DNA of 25,113 bases from CAZVAR01 sp964625225 (GTDB lineage Bacteria > Pseudomonadota > Alphaproteobacteria > JAJUGE01): contig CAZVAR010000040.1 of the NCBI GenBank assembly GCA_964625225.1, positions 1 to 25,113 on the forward strand, given 5' to 3'. The notes under the pieces are model-generated. The model saw only the letters and a list, made by a program, of their open reading frames with translations. It ran no database searches and was not told the origin of the DNA. The position numbers and the translations under genes are program-made. Of the stretch, positions 21,325-25,113 are shown one piece after another (within the stretch, counting starts at the first letter, position 1; each line of letters begins with the position of its first letter).

Positions 21325-23088
21325 CTAGACCGGCCGGTCGCCCTTCTCGACCTTCAGGACGCGTGCGTCCACGGCCGGCAGCATCCGTGCCGGGTCGCGG
21401 GTGACGACCACGTCGATCACCGTCGGCCGTGTGCGCTCGCGCAGTCCGGAGCGGAGCGCGCCGGCGAGGTCGGCCGGGTCCTCGACGCGGATGCCCTGGC
21501 AGCCCATGGCGCCGGCGATGGCGGCATAGTCCATCTCGACCAGGTCGCTGGACTGGTACTGGCCGCCATACATGGCGTGTTGCAGCGCCTTGACGTAGCC
21601 CGAGGCGGCATTGTTGACGACCACCACCGTCACCGGCGCGCCGATGCGGCGGGCGGTCTCGATGTCGCCCAGGGTCATATTGAAACCGCCGTCGCCGGTC
21701 ATGCCGACCACCCGCAGGTCGGGCGCGGCGAGCTGCGCGCCGATCGCGCCGGGCAGGCCGTAGCCGATCGAGGCGAAGCCGCGGTCGGCGATGTAGGTAC
21801 GGCCGGCCTTCTTCGTATCGTAGAGCAGGCCGGTCCAATGGCCTGCGAAACCGCCGTCGCCGACCAGGATGGACTCGGCCGGGAGCGCCGCGTTCAACTC
21901 GTGGCAGAGGCGGGCGACGTTGATCGGACGCTCGTCAGAGGTCAGCCGCGCCTCGCTGTCGGCGCGCCACTTCGCCATGCGCCGCGCCGTGCCGGCGGCC
22001 CAGTCGGCCCGCTCGCGGCGGGCGTGCGCCGCGGAGTCCGACAGCTCCGCCGTGAGCGCCTCGAGGCCCTCGCGCGCGTCGCCCCAGAGGGCGTGCGTCG
22101 CACGGGTGGTGCGGCCGAACTCCTCGGGCAGGATGTCGAGGTGGATCAGCGGTGTCTCCGGCGGAATCAGGGAAAAGCGCCGCGTCGCGATCTCGCCCAG
22201 CTTACAGCCGACCACGATCAGGCAGTCGGATTCGGCCAGCATCTCGTTGGCGATCCGCGAATAGCGCCCGAACAGGCCGGCCGAGAGCGGATGGGTGCAG
22301 GCGATCGCGCCCTTGCCGCTCATCGTGTGGGCGACCGGGATGTTGTGAGCCTCGGCGAAGGTTGTCATCGCCTCGTGCGCCCAGGATAGGTGGATGCCGC
22401 CGCCGGCCAGTACGAGCGGTCGCTTGGAGCGGGCGATCAGCGCCGCGGCGCGGGCGAGGTCGTCGGCCGCGGGGCGGCAGCGACGCGCCGGCGCCGATTT
22501 GGTCGCGTCCTCGATCCAGAAATCGGCGGTGGCAAACTCGGTCTCCGCGTGCGCTACGTCCTCCGGCACGTTCAGCAGCACCGGGCCGGGCCGGCCGGAG
22601 GTGGCGACGGCGTAGGCGCGGCGGACCAGCTCGGGAATGCGTGTCGGCGTCTCGACCCGGATCAGCTCCTTGACCGCCGGGCGGAGGATCGCCGCCTGCT
22701 CGGCCTCCTGCGTCATGTTCTTGCGGGCATGGTCGCGATTGGCGTCGCCGACGATGGCGACGATCGGCACGCCGGCATTGAGCGACTCGACCAGACCGGT
22801 CACGAGGTTGGTGGCGCCGGGGCCCAGCGTGCCGTCGCAGATGCCGGGCCGGCCGGTGACCCGTGCCCAGGCGTCGGCCGCGAAGGCGCCGACCCGCTCG
22901 TCGTTGATCAGATTATGCGACAGGCCGAGCGCGCGGCACGCCTCGTAGAAGGGCAGCATCTGGAAGCCGCCCATGCCGAACATCGGTCCGGCCCCGTAAA
23001 GCCGCAGCATCTCGGCCAGCGCGCGACCGCCGGTCATGCGCACCGTGGGCTGGTTGCTGCCTTCGACGAGGGAGGGGGAGGCGGGCAT
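21325..23088 (-). CDS. Thiamine diphosphate enzyme, acetolactate-synthase-like
   Basis: A 587-residue ThDP-dependent enzyme with the three-domain layout of acetolactate synthase and glyoxylate carboligase relatives. The N-terminal Pyr domain has NDERVGAFAADAWARVTGRPG with the ylide-activating Glu64. The middle domain is FAD/nucleotide-type (RPLVLAGGGIHLSW, then IVVGCKLGE). The C-terminal domain has the ThDP motif starting GDGGF (about 465) and ending VVNN. It likely decarboxylates a 2-oxo acid and may transfer the product; substrate unknown. No ilvN-like small subunit follows, arguing against true acetolactate synthase. It carries FGMGGFQMLPFYEA near the N-terminus, which I cannot place in a named subfamily. 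ATG 23088 follows AAGGA at five bases. Both neighbours are separated by hairpins, so it seems monocistronic. Confidence 0.88.
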   Translation of the reverse strand: MPASPSLVEGSNQPTVRMTGGRALAEMLRLYGAGPMFGMGGFQMLPFYEACRALGLSHNLINDERVGAFAADAWARVTGRPGICDGTLGPGATNLVTGLVESLNAGVPIVAIVGDANRDHARKNMTQEAEQAAILRPAVKELIRVETPTRIPELVRRAYAVATSGRPGPVLLNVPEDVAHAETEFATADFWIEDATKSAPARRCRPAADDLARAAALIARSKRPLVLAGGGIHLSWAHEAMTTFAEAHNIPVAHTMSGKGAIACTHPLSAGLFGRYSRIANEMLAESDCLIVVGCKLGEIATRRFSLIPPETPLIHLDILPEEFGRTTRATHALWGDAREGLEALTAELSDSAAHARRERADWAAGTARRMAKWRADSEARLTSDERPINVARLCHELNAALPAESILVGDGGFAGHWTGLLYDTKKAGRTYIADRGFASIGYGLPGAIGAQLAAPDLRVVGMTGDGGFNMTLGDIETARRIGAPVTVVVVNNAASGYVKALQHAMYGGQYQSSDLVEMDYAAIAGAMGCQGIRVEDPADLAGALRSGLRERTRPTVIDVVVTRDPARMLPAVDARVLKVEKGDRPV

Positions 23089-23113
23089 CGGGGTCCTTTC
23101 GGGCGATCGGGTG

Positions 23114-23143
23114 GAGGTACCGTCTGGCGTCGGCGCCGGTCAA
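23114..23143 (-). promoter_or_regulatory. Possible promoter of the ThDP enzyme gene
   Basis: On the minus strand, TTGACC (23143-23138) and TACCTC (23119-23114) are separated by 18 bases and lie 25 bases before the ATG. The -35 is good and the -10 weak. Confidence 0.3.
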
Positions 23144-23286
23144 CATTTGCCATGTTTCGCGGCCGTTTGCGACCCGGAGCGCTTGCGGGGGCGGCCGGAA
23201 ATGGCGGTAGCCGCTCTCCGGCGGAGGGCGACGATGGAGGGAGCACCGCATCGTGTCCCCCGCGCGCCCGCAACCCGACGGAACCG

Positions 23287-23324
23287 GGCCACGTATCCCG
23301 CCGCCTTCCGGCGGGCCCGTGGCC
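23287..23324 (-). terminator. Long hairpin at the end of the exosortase unit
   Basis: Outer arms GGCCACG (23287-23293) and CGTGGCC (23318-23324) and inner arms CCCGCC (23297-23302) and GGCGGG (23310-23315) form a two-part stem. It starts 13 bases downstream of the stop codon at 23337 on the minus strand. No T tract follows. Confidence 0.55.
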
Positions 23325-23336
23325 GCGCGTCTCGAT

Positions 23337-23816
23337 TCAGTGCGTTTCCGTGATCCCGGACCAGGGTGTTTCGTGCGGTGCGCAGCCCGACGACAGGATC
23401 ACCGCGACGGCGGGGCTTTCCGACGCCCGCAGGCCGAACGAGCGCTTGATCCGGGTCCAGTAATGATCCGTCCAGGTCAGGAACACCGGCTGCTCCGGAT
23501 AGATCGATCCCCGGAACACATAGAAGAGCCGATCGTGATCTTCGGCGAGCTGGCGGATCACGTCCCGGTGCCAGCCCCGCGGAGCGACAATGGAGGTGAG
23601 CACGCGGCAGTCGGCCCTGGTCGCCTGGAAGACGCGAGGGTCGTCTTCGCCCGGGTGGACGATCGATTCGAAACCATGTTCCTTCAGGAAAGCGGCGACT
23701 CCGGCCTCGGGATCGTGCGGTTTCCCGATCGGCGCGCCCATGACCGAGACCTTGAGCGCGACGGTCACGACCAGCAGGACGAGGAGAGCGCCCTCAAGCA
23801 CGCGCAAGGAGGTCAC
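23337..23816 (-). CDS. Exosortase-linked small membrane-anchored protein
   Basis: A 159-residue protein from GTG 23816, which has GGAG six bases upstream; a longer GTG start at 23834 and a shorter one at 23801 are possible. The N-terminal hydrophobic helix (LEGALLVLLVVTVALKVSVMGAP) is an uncleaved signal anchor, leaving about 125 residues in the periplasm. That part has an N-terminal HDPEAGVAAFLKEHGFESIV segment, LFYVFRGSIYPEQPVFLTWTD, and two Cys residues (RADCRVL and SSGCAP). I do not recognise a family. It overlaps the exosortase gene by 23 bases, so the two are translated together and likely work together. In other exosortase loci an EpsI-like protein sits beside the enzyme, but I see no clear EpsI match here. 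Confidence 0.75.
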   Translation of the reverse strand: MTSLRVLEGALLVLLVVTVALKVSVMGAPIGKPHDPEAGVAAFLKEHGFESIVHPGEDDPRVFQATRADCRVLTSIVAPRGWHRDVIRQLAEDHDRLFYVFRGSIYPEQPVFLTWTDHYWTRIKRSFGLRASESPAVAVILSSGCAPHETPWSGITETH

Positions 23817-24690
23817 GCCGCACTCCGAATGCACACAGCCCCACCATCAGCGCAAGCGTCAGCCAACCTGCGACCGTGCTGCCCACGGGGCCGTGCAGGA
23901 TGTCGTAGGAGTCGGGTTCGATTCCGATCAGTGCAATGCGGGTCACGTTGACGGCGATGACGCTGCCGGCGGCCAGCAGGCACCAGAGCAGGTCGGAGCG
24001 CGACCGCACCCGGTCGAGCCCCCGGGTGAAGAGCACCCAGCAGAGGATCGCGAGCGATACGTTGGCGAGGGACGAGCAACCCGGGGCGATCCAGATGAGG
24101 CCTGCACCGTCGGCCGTCTGGATGGCGTTTCCCACCCTCGCGGTCCCGATCAGGGAGCTGACCAGAAGCGCGTCGAACTGGAGGATGTAGTCGCTGAGAA
24201 TCGCGAAACCGACCCGGCTCCAGAAATAGGGGACCGTCAGCGCCAGGACGATGACGGCCCCGCGCTGCGCCGGCGAGTCCGCGGGCGACGTCCGGGCCAG
24301 GTACAACGTGAGCCCGGTGAGGGTGACCCAGCTCGTCAGGCTCGACGGCAGCAGGAAGGCGATCGCGGCGGCGCCCGCGACGACCAGGTCGCGAACGGAC
24401 GCGGGCTGCGGCGGGCCGCGCAGCAGCAGCACGACGCCGATGAACGCGGCGATCCAAACGAGGGAGCTGATACCGAAGGTCGCCAGCAGGGCGCGCATCG
24501 GACCATCGGACAGGATCGATCCCGTCACGCGTTCGGTCAGCGCGTTGGCGATCCCGACCAGGACGAGCCCGGCGAAGAGCGTGTTGCGCGATACGGCCGC
24601 GATCACACTGCGGTCGGCACGATGCGCGCCGGGCGGTGCCGCCCGTCCGCTCCCGGAGATGGTCTCGCGAACCCGCACCGGAGCGTTCAT
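23794..24690 (-). CDS. Exosortase/archaeosortase family transpeptidase
   Basis: A 298-residue multi-pass inner-membrane protein with about eight hydrophobic helices. The candidate catalytic residues appear in the expected order: Cys205 in WIAPGCSSLANVSLA, Arg251 in AVNVTRIALIGI, and His266 in YDILHGPVGST, each at a membrane boundary. Exosortases cleave C-terminal PEP-CTERM-type sorting signals of exported proteins, probably transferring them to another acceptor. The gene before it, 52 bases upstream, encodes exactly such a tail, and the next gene overlaps its 3' end. The N-terminal 30 residues are a soluble Arg-rich stretch. The GCSSL form differs from the CSG-type of the classic PEP-CTERM enzymes; I cannot assign a numbered Xrt subfamily. 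ATG 24690 has only a weak AGG before it. Confidence 0.85.
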   Translation of the reverse strand: MNAPVRVRETISGSGRAAPPGAHRADRSVIAAVSRNTLFAGLVLVGIANALTERVTGSILSDGPMRALLATFGISSLVWIAAFIGVVLLLRGPPQPASVRDLVVAGAAAIAFLLPSSLTSWVTLTGLTLYLARTSPADSPAQRGAVIVLALTVPYFWSRVGFAILSDYILQFDALLVSSLIGTARVGNAIQTADGAGLIWIAPGCSSLANVSLAILCWVLFTRGLDRVRSRSDLLWCLLAAGSVIAVNVTRIALIGIEPDSYDILHGPVGSTVAGWLTLALMVGLCAFGVRRDLLARA

Positions 24691-24742
24691 CGTCGACCTG
24701 CGCGATGGGTCTCGTCGGGGCGCACTGCCCGGTCGCCCGGAT

Positions 24743-25113
24743 TTACGACGGCCCGACCGGCATCGGCGCGGGTGCGGGCAGCGCCGGCTCGCGGGTTCGG
24801 CGTCGCCGACGCATCAGGGCGCAGGCACCGGCGATCAGCAGCAGGGGAAGCCCGACACCGGCTGCCGGACCGGGGACCGGGCGCGCATTGTCGCCGGCCG
24901 CGCCAGGGCCACGGATCGCATCGACGCGTGTGAGAACGAAGCCGTCCGCGACACTGTCGCCGGTGCCCAGGTCGAGGCCGCTGAACGTGCTGCCGCCTCC
25001 CGATCCGAGGCCGTCGGTGATACCGCCGGCCCCCGATCCGAGGCCGCGGACCGTGCCGCTGGCCGCGGTGCCGACGGTGTTGCTCACCCCGCCACCGCTT
25101 CCCGAGGCGAAAC
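24743..25113 (-). CDS. Glycine-rich repeat protein with PEP-CTERM-like sorting tail, 5' end outside window
   Basis: The C-terminal 122 residues of an exported-type protein; the frame is open to the right edge (reading FASGSGGG before an internal GTG at 25087), so the start is beyond the window. Visible parts: at least four to five 11-residue Gly/Ser-rich units (GLGSGAGGITD, GLGSGGGSTFS, GLDLGTGDSVA), a spacer GFVLTRVDAIRGPGAAGD, then VPGPAAG, a hydrophobic helix GLPLLLIAGACALM, five arginines and a 17-residue Pro-rich tail ending MPVGPS. The motif, helix and Arg order is that of exosortase substrates; the tail after the arginines is longer than usual. Being next to the exosortase gene, it is the probable dedicated substrate, a surface or matrix protein. 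Confidence 0.75.
   Translation of the reverse strand, partial: FASGSGGGVSNTVGTAASGTVRGLGSGAGGITDGLGSGGGSTFSGLDLGTGDSVADGFVLTRVDAIRGPGAAGDNARPVPGPAAGVGLPLLLIAGACALMRRRRRTREPALPAPAPMPVGPS
24947..25111 (-). repeat. 33-base / 11-residue tandem repeats in the sorting-signal protein
   Basis: CCCGATCCGAGGCCG occurs at 24999-25013 and again at 25032-25046, with a diverged copy CCCAGGTCGAGGCCG at 24966-24980; spacing is 33 bases each time. In protein these give consecutive 11-residue units starting Gly-Leu, with two more diverged units toward the window edge. The array probably continues outside. Confidence 0.7.

Noticed and set aside
21325..23088. Oxalyl-CoA decarboxylase as partner of the oxalyl-CoA-synthetase-like ligase
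   Set aside because: The ThDP enzyme lacks the sequence blocks I associate with Oxc and is about 18 kb from the ligase; the shared-pathway idea has no support beyond both being in the window.

Overview
This window is strongly GC-rich and gene-dense. Its coding style and protein families point to an alphaproteobacterium, most likely of the Rhodospirillales type. That placement is inference from family resemblance and composition; no rRNA or other phylogenetic marker is present. A 10-base N run at 5233-5242 marks an assembly gap.

Left part (1-7100), mainly metabolic and regulatory: the 3' end of an ammonium transporter gene; a minus-strand pair made of an oxalyl-CoA-synthetase-like (AAE3/Pcs60-type) acyl-CoA ligase overlapped by a ketopantoate-reductase-family gene; a small hypothetical gene starting at TTG; a divergent omega-amino acid (beta-alanine):pyruvate aminotransferase with a clear intrinsic terminator; the assembly gap; and a PAS-GGDEF-EAL protein whose GGDEF site is degraded while its EAL site looks intact.

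Middle part (7100-21200), a cell-surface polysaccharide region. An operon of glucose-1-phosphate cytidylyltransferase (rfbF), an SDR epimerase/dehydratase, a sugar C-methyltransferase-type enzyme and a family 2 glycosyltransferase faces a second three-part methyltransferase transcribed the other way. Then come three small minus-strand genes (two hypothetical, one DUF4383-like membrane protein), a family 9 (heptosyltransferase-like) glycosyltransferase, a large periplasmic SLBB polysaccharide-export protein, a small lipoprotein, and a pseudaminic acid pair: a PseG hydrolase fused to a PseH-like acetyltransferase, overlapped by PseI synthase. Together these suggest synthesis and export of a glycan carrying a CDP-derived, probably C-methylated deoxysugar and pseudaminic acid. 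The early pseudaminic genes (pseB, pseC, pseF) and the canonical CDP-glucose dehydratase are not in the window.

Right part (21300-25113), all minus strand: an orphan acetolactate-synthase-like ThDP enzyme, then an exosortase locus. That locus holds a glycine-rich surface protein (5' end beyond the window) with 11-residue repeats and a VPGPAAG / membrane segment / Arg-cluster sorting tail, an exosortase/archaeosortase-family protease with candidate Cys-Arg-His residues, and a small membrane-anchored protein overlapping it. This substrate-plus-exosortase-plus-partner unit beside glycan genes is the most interesting system in the window. No tRNA, rRNA, CRISPR array, transposase or phage gene was seen.
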